Below, in pieces: positions 48,251-62,367 of a stretch of 64,000 bases of DNA. A program made the position numbers and the translations under genes. Within the stretch, counting starts at the first letter, position 1. Every line of letters starts with the position of its first letter. Below the pieces are notes generated by a model. It was given only the letters and a program-made list of their open reading frames with translations, had not been told where the DNA came from and made no database searches. Source of the DNA: Selaginella tamariscina (lineage: Eukaryota; Streptophyta; Lycopodiopsida; Selaginellales; Selaginellaceae); contig PUQB01000449.1 in NCBI GenBank assembly GCA_003024785.1, forward strand, positions 62,001-126,000, given 5' to 3'.

Positions 48251-49159
48251 TTTATGATCTCTTGTCTGTGTCTTGTGGGCATTTCAAGCCTCATCCCTCC
48301 CCATTAGGGATGGTGATGATGGGCTCCTGGCTGTCCATTGGGAGTTATTCTTTATTCATCCAACTTTCCAAAGGGCGACATGGTATCCCTTGCATGGACA
48401 AGGTTGGCAGCATTCGAGTAGGTTGAATCCCCTCGCTTTGTCATGATGGCCTTGCTTGCTTAGGTAGTATCCCTCACCTATGAACAAAATTACCTCATCC
48501 AACATTAATCATGATGACATTGTCTGAACATGTAAAATACCCTTACTTTATTGTGATGAGTGAGGTAGAATCCTTGCTTATTGACAAAATCTCCTCATCC
48601 AATGATACTTGTGATGGCAGCGTCTAAGCATGCTGAATCCCCTTGCTCTATCATGATAGTCTTGCTCATATGGGCAGAATTCCCTTGTTGAAGGACATAA
48701 TCACCTCATCCCTTAGCTGGCCTTTTGTGGTGCACATGATAGGGCATGCCATGTAATGCTTCTATGTGTACACTTGGCACATCTAGATCACACTCCTCAA
48801 TTTTGTCCAACACCTGCTCTCCTCAAAGGTTGGGTTGCTCCTTATGGACAGCCCATCTCATCGATGCTTCAACCCACTCTATTTGCTTTTCAATTTCTAG
48901 GCGTCTACCTTCTCATGCCCAACATTCTTGAGTCCTGGGTTGTCGTGCTACTCAAATGTAGGTGCAATATTTCACTAACTACTCTTTGAATAGTTCACTC
49001 TCTCTCTCTCTCTCTCCTTAGAGTGGTGGCAGAATTTCCTCATCATGCCACCTATCTCAACCCTCTCCACATGTCATACTAGAGTGGGATCGCCAACCAT
49101 GTTGTTGATTCTACCTGTGTGTTCCCATGCTTGTGCTTCTATTGGGATGTGTTGTGTGC
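48250..49159. other. Stretch with an imperfect short repeat, no gene
   Basis: Between about 48420 and 48720, phrases such as CCTTGCTYTRTCATGATRG and CTCATCCAAYATTAATC or similar recur three or four times at roughly 85-bp spacing, an eroded tandem repeat. TC microsatellite near 48998-49016. No intact coding. Confidence 0.45.
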
Positions 49160-49960
49160 TGTCATAGTTTTTACTATGATTACTCTTCACTTTAAAGATT
49201 GGTTATTGTTTATTATGATTCAACTGATTATCACTATACATATAAACTCTAGGCAAAGATAAAACTTCCCAAAAACTCTTCACTTTTTCCTTAGCTTGAA
49301 TTTTGGTTCATTTGATTAGTTGACTTTGACCCCTAAGGTTGACCAAACCCCACTCCTAACCCCTTGGGGTAGGGTTTAGGGGTAGGTGGTTCATTAGTAT
49401 ATTAAGTAGGCAGGGGTGTGGTGAGCATGTTAAAGATTAAGAGGTCTTTGGTTCTTCATTAGCATGAGCCTAGCTTATGTTGTCAAGGCACATTCTCTAT
49501 GCCCCCTAACTTTCAACATGTAGGGGTACATCACACCGTAAGGGTAAGCTTATCCTTATTCCACATTGTTGTGCTTGGGTACGTCTCATCCAGTGGGTTA
49601 GCAAATTCCTTTGCATTCTTTTGCATGTCTGGTTTGAGGTCTAATTTAAGTACATGTTTTGATAGTTAAAGGTTGAGGCTCCTCCTCCCTACTAACATTA
49701 ACTCACAATGTAAGCATTGTATGTCTTCTTGTTTAACTGTGAGTGTGGGATTTTGGTAAACATGTTCTCTTTATCATGTTCCTTAAGGGTTCACAAAAAG
49801 GGATTCTAGGGTTGGCATATGCGGGCCCTCTTACCTCGGAGGGAATATGTATGTCTTGGAAACACTGTCACATGAACATGTGACACTAGGTTGGGTGATA
49901 CTATGATGCACAATACAATGTCCAAAGCATGACCTTAAGAGTTGTCTCAGCCTATTACAC
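49160..49960 (+). mobile_element. Partial LTR, family X
   Basis: It starts TGTCATAGTTTTTACTATG and follows the family through the GAACATGTGACACTAGG dyad region, then loses similarity. The 3' end is missing. Confidence 0.75.
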
Positions 49961-50670
49961 ACTCTCGTGCCTGCCTATTGCACATATTGGTGTTGAAGGC
50001 TTGATTGGCTTGAATTTATTAGGACCACTATCACTTTCATCTGCCTGAAAAATTCGATTCAAAGGAACTTAATTCTGAATCATGCTTCTTCTTCTTTTGT
50101 CATGTGTCAGTTGTGGAACATTTGGTAATATGGTAACTACTGGAATCTGAGCAACATTACTGATTCAATTGTTCAACCCTAAAATATATCCTAAAAGTTC
50201 GTTTAGGGCATCCATCATTATTTCCCGCCAACCATGTCGCTGCCTAACTCTAAGGGGTTGACCTGGATCATCTTCATCCATTTCCTCATTTTGAGCTTTT
50301 GCAATAACCTCTTTGCCTCATGTTTGGTTGCTTTCTCTTATTCATTATATTGAACTTTAATTTCAACACTCTGAGAATATGCTTAGAATATTTCCATTAT
50401 GGAATTGAAAACACTATACACAGTTGTACACCCACACAATCACCTTGAACCAACATAAGACTTTCAGACATACCTAAAATCTCACCCCGACTCATTGAGT
50501 AAGTGTTTTTCAAAATTAATAACTCACAAGATCAAACTCTCTACATAAAATACGGACATGTTAACCGAAAGTGATAGAGTATATTAAGAATTTAGAGTTA
50601 TTTAAACACTGAAACACCCTATGACTTAACGTAGTCCTATTAACCGCATAGAACTTGCTCCAATACCAAT
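49961..50670. other. Stretch between LTR copies, nothing identified
   Basis: No gene or clear repeat boundary seen. Confidence 0.45.
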
Positions 50671-51575
50671 TGTCAATGTTTTTACTTGGTGCCACAAAGG
50701 CAACTTACCAGATGCCAACCATGGAATCCCCTCTCTAGAAACTCCACAAAATTTGATAAAGTAACCCATATTAAGAACCTAGCCCTTAGGAGCTTAAACT
50801 GCTAGCTGACCTAGTCCATATATGAGGCTCACTTTGAGAATCAAGATACGTGGACCAACTGAGCTATAGGTGTCATTTCTAGCTTGGCGTGGTTGAGGCA
50901 TCTAGAGCAAGGCCTCAACCACTAGTTTTGCAGAATGAGAACTTGGGCAATGCCTTTAAGCTTGTGAGCAGGTTTTTGGACAAGGGAATTTGACTAACTT
51001 CTTAAAAGTGACATACCCGGTCACAAAGGCGAGATCCTGCCAACGATAAGGATAGTTTAACCCAAAGGTGAGACGTACCCACGTCATGTGGAAGTTAAGG
51101 TGGCACAACAGAGGGTTGCGCCTTGACGACACAAGCTTAACTTGCATCGATAGGAGGTTAACGAGCTCTCTTTTAAACCCAGGAAGCCTCATTACACATA
51201 CTCTACCTTATTTATGTGATGGAGCTCCCCCCCTTGTTTTCCTAATTGAGTAAGTGGGCTAGTAAGGAAATACCAAAAAGAGATGCCTAACCTAACCATA
51301 AACCTAACCCCTAGTAAGAAATAGGGTTAAGTCAACCCTAGGGTGACCCTAACTCTTTTGACAAGCTTTACTTTTGTGGAAAACCTATTTTGGAATGTCA
51401 AACTGGGGGAGAGTTTTCTAGAAGGTAAGTACTACCTTCACCTAGAGTTTCTTAAAGAATCTAGTGACAGCTGGCCAGACTACCCCTAACACTTAAATGC
51501 ATTAAGCAGGGTTATGTCTCACTACATCCAAGGTTTGTCACACAACTCGGTAGGTAACAATAGTTAAATGTCATA
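50671..51575 (-). mobile_element. Partial LTR, family X short form
   Basis: TGTCAATGTTTTTACTTGGTG at the plus-strand left edge is the family's 3' end. The match runs collinear, inverted, with 14758-15707 up to TAGGTAACAATAGTTAAATG. The outermost family start is absent. 51575-51640 resembles a piece of the long form (GTATGTGTGGGACACATCTCC). Confidence 0.8.
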
Positions 51576-51639
51576 TGGGTATGTGTGGGACACATCTCCT
51601 TGCTGGTGTTAGGGTAACATCATGTTCCCATAATCATGT

Positions 51640-52205
51640 TAATTTATACATTAAAGAAAAGAAAAAAATTCCGAAATATGTTGACTTAGATCACCATATG
51701 ATCTAATTCATAAGACATAATTTGTAAATCAACACAAATTAATTCGTCATGATTTATGAAAATGTGAGGTAAATTAATATATGCAAACATAAGGTAAAGT
51801 AGCATGGGCAAATATAAAAAAAGTAACTTTGGCACACAACATGTCTTCCAAGTGCTACCTTAATACTAGAGTCCATAACCCACAGCAAGGCCTCTCCTCA
51901 AATGACTGAGAAACATAAGATCTGATCAAAGTTTTGACTCAAAGCCTCAACATGTGGTTGCCAAGTGATCATCCATTGTCATCACCCTATGTGAACAATG
52001 TCAAGTCTTCCATGACAATTTTAATTGACCCCTAGGGTAAGTCTCCTTATAGTGTTTACCCTCAAACCTATAGTATTACTATTCTCAAACATTAAGTGCA
52101 TTAAGCGGGATTGTTTTTCACTATGTATAGTCTATGAACTTAGTAGGTAACAATAATCAACCTTTAAAGTGAAATGAGTACATAATAAAAGCTATGACAA
52201 CTAAC
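51640..52205 (-). mobile_element. Stretch ending in a family X LTR fragment
   Basis: The right part (about 52090-52200) is the family start in inverted orientation (GTAGGTAACAATAATCAACC...AAAGCTATGACA). The left part is AT-rich and unassigned. Confidence 0.55.
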
Positions 52206-53690
52206 ATCTTCATAACCATGTTAATTTGAACTTGCCACCTTCGTGCAATTATAAGATATCCCACAAGTTTACTGAACTCCTTGACTAAGTGAGGTTTTCA
52301 TGTGGAAGGTTTGCAATGAGTAGTATAGACGTGGATGAGGCCTTGAAACATAGGTTAACCTTCTTCTATAGATCTTCTCCCCCATTTTTCTATAAGGCCA
52401 AGTGGGCTGACATTAAATGGCCTTCCTATTGATTGCATTAAAATCATGTCATATCCTCGCACATGTTCTCCTATCCCTTTCTAGCCTTTTTAGGTCCTAT
52501 AGTTGGACTATTGTTAGGATTTACCTAAAAATGTTTCTTCTCACATGCATTCTAACCTGTTTCCTACATGGCACCAAACTTACCATTTCATGTATTTTTA
52601 ATTACACAAAAGTCTTCATACCTTTATTCTCTATTTACAATTCTTTATTATTTGCCCTCACGTTCTCCTTTTATAAGGCTAGGGTTTTCTTCCACACACA
52701 CTAAAATCTTTCTATTTCATGTTGTTAAAGGCAAAAGAGAAAAATGAAAAATAACAATACTTTAGTTGAGACTTGAACACTCCTTATATACCAAATGAAT
52801 ATATGTTATAGAATCTTTTAGAGTGGAATATACTAAAGATGTTCCAAAAACGTTGCAACATCTACAATGTGAAGGGAACTGAAAAGCCAACTTGTCTATT
52901 CTATAATGTGAAAGAAACTCATTGCTGTCCTTGCCTTTCTAGCACATATTTTTTCCACTTGATGCCATAGAAGGCCTATCATTGACATTGGTCTCCTTCA
53001 ATATATTGTTTCCCCCTTCTTCACCATTGTGGGTTTGCTGAAACTAACATCTTTGCTCACTCTTGGCCTTTTACTATATGTCCTTGGTGATAATTGTTTC
53101 TTTAGATAATCCTTTATGAGGCTCACATACATCATCATGAATGCCCATGACACAATGTGCAAGAATGATAAAATCCATTTCACATCTTTTAAAACCCAAA
53201 GGAAAACCAATGAGATAAAGCCAAATTTTCAAGGGCTCTACTTAAATGCATAATTGCATGCTAGATTTTCAATTGCAATGTATCATTCAGAAGGATGTGT
53301 TAGTCATACATGAAGTCCACTCTATATGAAGTCCACGGCATGATGTAATTTGCTTGTGTGTTATCTATAAAGAGATCATTTTGCACTTCAAAAGCAGTCA
53401 TGAGATTGCATGTTGGTGCACAATTGCATGATCACAACCGTCTCTATCTCCTCGAACTTGGCCTTTGTGGGTTCTACAGCCTCAAATTTGAGATCTGGTT
53501 AGTGACATTGCTTGCAAATTAATTTCAAGACTTGAAGGATTTATTATCACAGTTTTCACTTGACCATATGTTTTTATCCTCAACCTAATTATAATAATTG
53601 AAGTCATAAGATTTTGTATAATGTATATACGCATGTGTATATACACACATGCATAGTGACACATGGGTGGTGATCTGGCCCCCATGTGTT
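52206..53690. other. AT-rich stretch, nothing identified
   Basis: No intact gene. Open frames at 52417-52704 and 52998-53210 are short, without recognisable domains. Confidence 0.45.
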
Positions 53691-56493
53691 AGTGCCACGT
53701 GTCGCATGTGTGCCACATGGCAAAAGGTCTCTTGTATATAAGCAGGGTTTTGTACATGAATAAGGGATCACGTTTTGTGCATATTTATCTGTTCTTTCAT
53801 TGGTGGAGAAGTTGGGTATAACTTTCTTTCACCTCTTCCTTTTCTTGTTTCATGACAATGAATATGGAGACGACTTTTAGCATTATTGCTACTACTATTG
53901 ATGCACAAACTAAGTTATTGGAGCGCTTTGTGGGTCCATCCTCTTCTTCCCCACCTGAGCCTCCTGCCAAGGGATCTGCTTCTAGTGCTCCTTTGTCTTC
54001 TTCACATGCCACAAATTCGAGGGTTCGACCTCGATCTTTTTGTGGTGATCGGGAGATGATGTATACTATTGGTTTGATCATTTCCAGGTTATTGTTTGTT
54101 ACCATGGTTGGGATGAGGCCCATGCTCTCAATGTATTTCCTACATGTTTGGAAGGCCCTGCTCAAATGGTATAATGGATTGGCTGCGGAGATTCAAGCCA
54201 ATAGTAATCGTTGACGGAATACCTCAAACATATGTTTGGCAAAGTTGAGCATTCAGATGATGCTTTTTAACAACTAATGCGATACGACAACATCCTGGTG
54301 AGTCTGTTATGCGGTTCAGTATTAGATTTGGGGATTTAGCTTGGCATGTATATCCTAATATGCATGAACCCATTAAGTTCGATATGTTATGGCCGACTAT
54401 GCGACCCGAACTTGTTCAATTCATTCGGGCTCTTCGACCTACCAAATTGGAGGAAGCTTTTACACTAGCTCAACGATTTGAGTTGGTGCTTGGTGAGGGT
54501 CGTGGTCCCCTTGGGTTACCTACTCCTCCTATTCAGCGTGCTGATCCAATGGAGGTGGACGCTGCTGCATACATGCCCGCATGACAAGCCCTTTGTGGTC
54601 GACCTCGGGGCCCACCCGTGGACCACCTCCACAAAATCGTCCTCACTTGCTCCAGTTCCTGCCCGTGGTGGTCAAAATCCACGGATTCGTGACAGGAATC
54701 GAAACAATGCGGTCGACCCAATCAAGTTCATTGTTGGGCATGTTGGGCACCTGGACATACTTGGTGGGCATGTGATGTGTATCTTGATTGGCGTCCACCA
54801 CATCCGAGTGGCGACCATATGTTCCGAATGGTGTGCATGTGGTGCCATTATGTCTGATGATGAGCTTTCAGATGACGAAGCCTCTCTTGCAGGTGGATCT
54901 GTTGCGGAAAACCATAATTGTACGGGGCGAAGGGATCCCGTGTGATGGAGACTTTCCTCATGTTTTTTCCGCTATGCATATCAAGGATTGCAAGTTCTAC
55001 CAAATCATCTAGTTTTCACATTTTCTACACGGGTGAATGATTTTCAATCACAGTGCTTGTGGATACAGGATCCAGTATGTCTTCCATAACTACTTCTCTG
55101 GTGCATCGGTGCTCATTACCCTTGAGACGTGCAGATATGGTCTTGCACATTTTATATGGTAATGGGCAGTCTCGTGCAGTATCACAATACACCACTTCAA
55201 CTATGCTGATTATGGGTGCCAACTGTAAGTTTCCCTCTGGGTCTCTTAGGTTGTCCCTTCCTAGGTCTTTGACATTATTTTGGGATGTGATTGGTTAAAG
55301 CAGTCAAAAGATGTGTGATTTTTCATTCTCTCCTCTCGTATTACGCTTGGAGTCTGTGTCTCTGCAGTCTGTTCCTTTACGTCCAGAGAAGCTTGTTGCT
55401 GTTTGTATCACACATATAGCTCCTTTGATTCCGGTCTTGGGGTGGTGTTCATCTCAACAGGTTCAAATGCCATCTGTCACTTGAGTATCGAGCACACTGC
55501 ATCGAACAACTTAAGCAGCAGTATGCAAGTTTGTTCAAATTTGATATGTCCCAAGGTGCACGTGTGAAGAGTCAACACTGTATACCCACTGGCAATGCAA
55601 AAGCCTTCAAAGTTCTGGTTCGACACAGGGCACCAAAAGAGTTATCAGCCATGCAAACAACTGTTACCGATATGATTGGTAAGCGAGTGTGTTGTCCATC
55701 ACGGAGTCCATGGGCATGTGAACCTCATTCGACCTCTCAACGATGTTACCATCAAAGATGTTTATCCACTTCCAAACTCTGCCAATTTATTAGATCGTTT
55801 AGATCAGAGTTGATGGTTTACTAAGTTGGATTTGGCATCAGGATATTGGCATGTTCCTATGGATGAGGAGGATATTCCAAAAACGGCTTCCGGACACCAT
55901 TTGGTCTTTACGAGTTTTTGATCATGCCCTTTAGATTGATTTTAGCTCCTGCTACCTTTCAATGCATGATGGATGAGCTTCTTTCAAATATGCATAATAT
56001 CACTACCGATTTCATTAATGATATGCTAATTCATGGGTCTGGTTCTTAGGAGGATCACATTCATGATGTATAGCGAGTTCTTGATCAATTTTGAGAAGTC
56101 GGCTTAAAGTTGAAACTTGAGAAGTGTGCGACCAACACCACTTACTTGGGTTACCGTATATCTCGAGAGGGTTTACAGGTGGATCCAATGAAGTTGCGAG
56201 TTGTTCGAGAGTTTCCTCATCCCCATACATTACAGGAAGTCCAACGTTTCTTGGGCAAGGTGCAGTACTTGGGTCGATTCATCAATCATCTTGTTGATCG
56301 AACTTCCCCTCTTCATGAGTTAGTTCGTCCACAGGTACCTTTCAAGTGGACTCGTATGTGTCAGTAAGCATTTGACCAATTATAAGAGTTCCTGACACTC
56401 CACCATTGCTTCAATACCCAGGTCTTTTGTATATAAGCAGGGTTTTGTATATGAATAAGGGATCACGTTCTGTGCATATTTATTTGTTCCACA
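53690..56493 (+). mobile_element. Partial Ty3/gypsy element (gypsy-4)
   Basis: An LTR segment at about 53725-53798 (TTGTATATAAGCAGGGTTTT, including a TATA-like box) is repeated directly at about 56420-56493. Between them, on the plus strand, are a gag region (about 53852-54590), a protease region (about 55050-55300, VLVDTGSSMSSITT) and a reverse-transcriptase region (about 55530-56370, ending EVQRFLGKVQYLGRFINHL). RNase H and integrase regions are not seen. Broken, with several breaks. Confidence 0.78.
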
Positions 56494-56774
56494 CCCTAAC
56501 CTTTAATGGCACATCTACCAATGCATATTCATTGACCAAAGGCAATGACCAACTCCACATCATGTCAATTGCCAGGTTGACAAGTTAGTGACATTGGCTT
56601 ATCCATACCAAGTAAACAAAACCTAAACTTCACATATATATGAGGTGGGGGATGTTTGGCATAACTAAGGTGACATATTCCCTAAACCAAGGGTGAGTTC
56701 TATCCCTCCTTTACTTTTTAGTGGACTCTTGGGTGGCCTTGTCCTTTGAGTTCAACCTCCACATTCACATATGA

Positions 56775-58444
56775 TGTCTAGTTTTTACTATGATTCCTCT
56801 TTACTTTGGACGTTAACTGTTGTTATCTACTAAACTATGTTGATAAACCCTAGGTGTAGAAAAAACAGGCCCGCTTAGTGCACTTGAATATCTAGTGATG
56901 GTCCGGTTGGGTGTTATTATATTTACAAGAAACTATGGGCGAAGCTAGCACTTCCATTTAGAAAACTCTTACCTTGGTTTTCCGTGTCCCAATTAGATTT
57001 TTGGGTGGTTTCGATGAGTTCGGCATGTTGTATATGGGTAAAAACACCTTAGGATTACCTAACCCCACGCCCTAAACCCCTCATGTTAGGGTTTAGGGTT
57101 AATGTGTCATTAATTAACTCACTAAGTATATTCCCTGAATGAGATTTCGTGCTAGCCCACTTATGTAAACAGGAAAACAGGGGGGGGGGGGGGGGGGGCT
57201 TTATCACATATATTAAGTAGTACATTCCTGGGTTCATCACTGAGTTCATTGCTCTTTTGCCGGTGCAAGCTTCAACTTGTGTCGTTATGGTACAACCCTT
57301 TGTTGTGCCACCCAAACCTCCAAATGATAGGGGTACGTCCCACCTTTGAGGTTGCTCACCCTTAACATTGGCGAATCCATGCCTGGGAGGTCTTGTCAGA
57401 ATGCACGTTCCAAGAGACAAAGGTTGAGGCTTGTCTTTAGCCTCCTCCACATCAAACTAGGTGTAGCACTCATGGCCAAGCAAGGCACATTCGTGTCCCT
57501 GTCCAATTGTGGGCACGGGATCTTGTTTAACAGGTTCACATTACCCAATTCTTGAGGGTTCACTAAGGGTTCTAGAGTTGGCATTTAGGAGTCACATTTG
57601 TGGCATTTGATGTAACTCTTGAGTCTAAGGGCTATAGCATAATAGCCCATATCATGGAAGGCAATGTCACATGGAGATGTGACACTAGGCTAAACATCAG
57701 ACGATACAATACCCGAGGCATGTCCTTTGGGTCCTATCATGGGTTTGTTACCAAGGGTTGAATACTCTATGCTTGTGCTCACACTCGGGTGCTAAACCTT
57801 AGGCATCTGTACAACAAAGGTTAGGCCTCGTAACTAGGTGTGCTTTGGCACACCTTGGATGGGGGTGTTCTCCTTAGGATCTAAGGGTTGAACAACCTAA
57901 GCTCATTAGTAAAAGCCCTATCGTGAGACACTCGCAAGGTCATCTACTTAGGGTTATCCAAACCTAGCTTTGGGGTTTTGCTTAGTAGAACACTCATGTT
58001 CGCCTATGGTGCACACTCGTGTCCTCACTAAGTACTAGACCTAAGTCTAGGGTATAACTTGACCACTCAAACCCTTAGGAGTTAGTCGTGGTTCATGTTA
58101 CCCCTTGTTGCCTTAAAGGGGTTGTACGGCTGGATGAGGGTGATTCCTCAAGGATAAAGTGACAATGCTTTAGTTTTGTCACGGGGGTATATTAAGGCAC
58201 ATCTCCTTGATGAAGTTAGGGCATGAGCCTGTCTAGGTCTACTGGATAGGATCCTAAGTCTATTTGGGATATCCTCTAAGGTTCGAGGGATGGTTATTCT
58301 AGGGGACTTAGGTTAGAACTCTAAGTCTTTTTATTTAAACTAGGCATCTGGGTTAGAATTTTGGGGTCATCTTGGAAGACTTAGCGTTACTCCACAAAAT
58401 TGACACCAAAAGCCACTTGGCGGCCACATGTGAAAACTCTAACA
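56775..58444 (+). mobile_element. Solo LTR, family X long form (1.67 kb)
   Basis: It starts TGTCTAGTTTTTACTATG and ends GAAAACTCTAACA. Perfect 5-bp duplications TATGA flank it (56770-56774 and 58445-58449). It carries an 18-base G run at about 57181-57198. It aligns along its length with 29855-31634. Confidence 0.9.
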
Positions 58445-58449
58445 TATGA

Positions 58450-58747
58450 AAATGATATTCATATTTGGAATTTAGTCATGTACCTTCTGTATACTCATCA
58501 GTGTTGTCAATGAGAACTGCTCTAAGGACTTTAAAGAGGCTTGAAAGGTGATTCCTCATGGATGTGATGGTGCCGATAGTTAGGTTCTCTTACTTGAAAT
58601 GATGCCATGAAAGTGAACTTCTCTTTTATACATGATAACTAGATTTTATATATCCAAGTGTTGCCATAAGTGGTTGTGTCTCTTAAAGATGATGATTGAT
58701 TAGTTTTATTGAAGATGCTATGATGCAAGTGGCCATTAAACAATACA
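58450..58747. other. Unique spacer, nothing identified
   Basis: About 300 bp between the solo LTR and the left end of the composite transposon. No gene seen. Confidence 0.5.
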
Positions 58748-59346
58748 TACAAGTTATAACTAAAATGGCATGGCTATAGTCCCATTTCCTAATAATTAGC
58801 AATTTTAGCTATTTAATTAGCATTTTCTAATATTAAAGGAATATTCTTTAGAATATATGTTTGAAAAGAGAATATTCATTAGAATATTCTATTTTGTATT
58901 CTACCCTTTAATAAATTATAGCATTCATTGAACAAAATTAATAACATTATAAAAGTAGAATGTATTAAATTATATAATATTTGCCTAATATAACAATTAA
59001 GGAAGAGCATAAGAGGTACATTATATAATATGATGTTGTTATTAAATATTAATATTTAAATATAACATTATTAATTAAAAATTTGTAGTAGTAATAATAT
59101 ATATAAAATCCTATAATAATATAGTCAATCTTCCATATCATTTTTTAAATTTATATAGTTAAGTATACAATTGGTACTATTATTAAGAGTTTATAATATA
59201 TTATGAATATTAAATATATGATATTTTATAATTGTAATGCTTTAAGCTTCAGAAATATACATTCCTTTGTAGTTTTGTTAATCGTGACTTATCAACGCTT
59301 CTTGACATCCACCCATATCGAATGGATTTAACATTTATAAAACATG

Positions 59347-62300
59347 CTAGGTCTTTTTGATTGGGAGACCATGTTTTCTTAGGCATCCATTATATTTCGC
59401 TCTCCTTCTCGTGTCGCCTTTTTTGTGGTTTGAACCATGCAACCTTAACAGTACTATTTTTTGTGTTACTTCAGGTTGTGTCGTAATTTGACCCATCCAA
59501 ATAGGCTGATTATATGACGCATCTGGAGTAATGAGAACCATCATTAGTTTTTGAAGATCCTTGCAGCAATCAAAGTATGCTTTAGGTTTTTGGTTCCTTT
59601 GTCCAACAAAGTGTGGGGTTTGCACTTCCACATCACTACTGGCTTCTATGTCGTCTATGCTCAGTGATGTCATTTCAATCTCCTCTCGCCACCTTGTTTT
59701 AGGCCAGAAAGGGTGTTGCAATTCTGTACTTGTGACAGTAGGCCCTTCCAACTCTCGAACAACAGTCTCCCAATAGTTGACCACATGCTTATATAGTTCT
59801 GAGTAACCAGTTGCCTTATCAGAATTCTTTGGCATCGATTTTTGAACCCATGCCACATATTTTTTGATGCCATCAATAATAACCTCTTGTTCCTTGAGCT
59901 GGGCACTCAATGGAATAGGGTCTGGTTGTCCTTCTGGGAGAAGTGGCTTTCCATCCTCTCCACTTTTGAAGAGCATTAAGCCCTCTTTCGGTAACCACTC
60001 CTGCTCTGATGGCCGTAACTTGTACTGCATAATAGGTATACCATCTCGTATGGAGAAAAAGAATTGTAGCGGCACAAGGTGACCAACTAAAGAATCACTC
60101 CCTTCTTTTATATACTCCTTGAGAAATTTTTTGAAGTCTGGCACCTCAGTCACAAGCAAAGCACAACTTTTTTTGGAGATGCAATTTTCAAAAAGATTCA
60201 TCATATGCGGTAAGGTAAGTGCACTTGTCCTTTTTGTAGAGTTGGAGACCTTGCTGAAGAACGCATCAATATCTTCATGAGTGTGACCAACCATAAGGAA
60301 ACTGAGCGTGATTGTTTCAAACACACCTTTGGCAACAAGCATTGACAAGTATGCTAGCACATATCTAGAAAATAAAAGTAAGTATGAGCTTGAGAAACCC
60401 TTAAGTAAAATGATTTACCTATTTTTGTTCTCGCCTGCACAATTATCCATCTGTAAAAGCAAATGACGAGGAAGCTTATTTGATGTTGAGGACACATGTA
60501 CACTATTTGAGCTAGATCCCTCCACTGAACCTGAACTCTCAACAGGGCCATCTGTTTTTTGTGCAGGTTGCTGACAATGCCTCTCATATTCCCAAGTAGC
60601 CTCAAGTGCAGATGTGTTCATGAGAGCATTATGTAAAGGTTGAAGGTGTTGTTTCTTCACTTTGAGATCACTGATAGGACTTGTCTGTGAGTGGGCTTCA
60701 AGGTTTCTGAAACACATGGCTAACGACCCAATAGTGAAATTGGAGTCGCTAGACCAATGTGGAAGTGAAAAGTGTCCATATGACTCACAACCGTGTCCAT
60801 GTGTTAGCACACCTGTCAATGAAATCGGAAGTTTCATGACATTTCCAAGGCACTTTGGTGTTGCAAAGAGCTTTGGAATGCTGGTCTTTGAATGATCCAT
60901 CTTGTCATGGATCAAGCACAGGTACTCTGATGGGCGTGACACAGAAAGCATGCGGTGTGCATAGTACTGAGACCGGCAAGTTTGTTGTGCAATCATGTGG
61001 GCCTCCATCTTCCTTTGAATGGTAGTGATCTCCACCAAGGTTTTTGCACAAGCCTCTGCAGCCTTCAATGATGTACAAGTGTCACACTTAGAAAAGCTAG
61101 AGTGTTTTGCAATCTCCACATCCTTAAAATGAGTATTCCATATGTTGTTGAAGGTACCAGTGCAGATTGCTTGGAGCCCCATCAAACTGAGGCACTTGTT
61201 CACATGTTCACACAGTTTCAATTGAGTGTAGATTGAAGGTAAAACCTTGAGATTTTCCCTGACCCCTGCATTTGTGGTTCGGCATTTGTGAGGCATCCTG
61301 TCTGCATTTGCTTCCACAAAAGCCTTGAGTATCTCTATGGCTGCCATGATGTGAGAGCGGGTTTTGACCAAGCGAGTGTTCCCATGAACTGAGGTTCGCG
61401 CTCCATCTAGCCACTCATCCCTCCGACGGTAGAACGTGGTCTTTGGGATCCCGTATATACTGTACCAAGCTTTGAAGCAGATGGCCACCTTATTAAATAC
61501 CATGGATGTACTCTGATAACCTGTGTCCGAGGCCATTCCATCAATACACCCAGTTAGTGCAGCATATACAAACTCATGCCTTTGCTTTTGGGTGAGCATA
61601 CGAAAGACATGTCTACATTGGGTAATTTCATTCCGGTCTGCCATCTGACAACACTTCTTCTTGCAACAGTCAATCGTGGAAATGCTCGTAACACTTTCGG
61701 AAGATGTAGGATCCATCTTTACCCTCTTGCTGAAACTTGCAGGGGAAGATCTACAACCCATGAATCGCCTTTTTCTTACAATAGGACCAATGCAAGGAAC
61801 CTCTTCAAATATGAGTTGTTCTTCCGGGTTGTTATTATTGAAATCCAACCCAGAATATGTTGAACCATCTTGCCGTCTTAATTCAGATGTTCGCCACCTC
61901 ACGAGGGATCCAGGATACAATGTGCCATTAGGTGAAACCTCTGTCACAACTACACCCACGAAGTCGGACCCTAGTTTCTCTTCTGACACTGCTTCCATTG
62001 GATTTATAGCTGTGATGATGCCTCTTCCGACTTCAATCTCACGAAGAAAGAGAATCACCTCATCCATCACAGCAGGCAAGCCATCATCTGGTAAACTCGT
62101 GCTACTATTTGTTTGTGACTCTGCATATTCTGTGTCAGCCTTGACTTCATCCAAATTCCACAATACAGGAGAACCCTCCTCAAATTCCATTCCCAGAACC
62201 TCAACATGCTTGTAAATGGTGTTCACCCATACGTACACACAAGATCCTTGGGCAATATTGTGACATGATGCATTATTATCTCGAACTTCCACAGTTCCAG

Positions 62301-62367
62301 TGCCAACTATCTCGTTGTTCCGAAGAAGACATACTTTATCTCCAGTATTAAACATATTGTCCTGCAC
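59347..62367 (-). CDS. DUF7869/DDE-type transposase-like protein, two exons
   Basis: Exon 1 is 62367-60419 and exon 2 is 60364-59347. The intron 60365-60418 has a GTAAAT donor and TTTTCTAG acceptor. Splicing joins ...GENKN-R-YVLAYLS in frame, giving about 988 residues with no break. A splice acceptor (TTTATGTGCAG) just upstream of GACAATATG suggests a further 5' exon; otherwise the first ATG is the Met of NMFNTGDK. The N-terminus (TGDKVCLLRNNEIVGTG) is followed by a Cys-rich patch (CCKKKCCQ, then CDTC further on). The DDE-like acidic residues sit in HDKMDHSKTSIP (near residue 491), LLLQMDNCAGENKN (near 641) and GHTHEDIDAFFS (near 680-683). These motifs are, as I recall, those of the DUF7869 family; DNA cutting and joining in the nucleus is inferred. 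Lys/Arg-rich C-terminus (KKGDTRRRAKYNGCLRKH). The intact frame suggests recent activity or selection. Confidence 0.75.
60365..60418 (-). other. Intron of the transposase-like gene
   Basis: 54 bp, GTAAATCATT...TTTTATTTTCTAG on the minus strand. Removing it joins the two open frames across a conserved GENKN-R-YVLAYL stretch. Confidence 0.85.

Noticed and set aside
60662-62215. Plus-strand open frames of 77-184 residues
   Set aside because: Shadows of the transposase-like gene on the minus strand.
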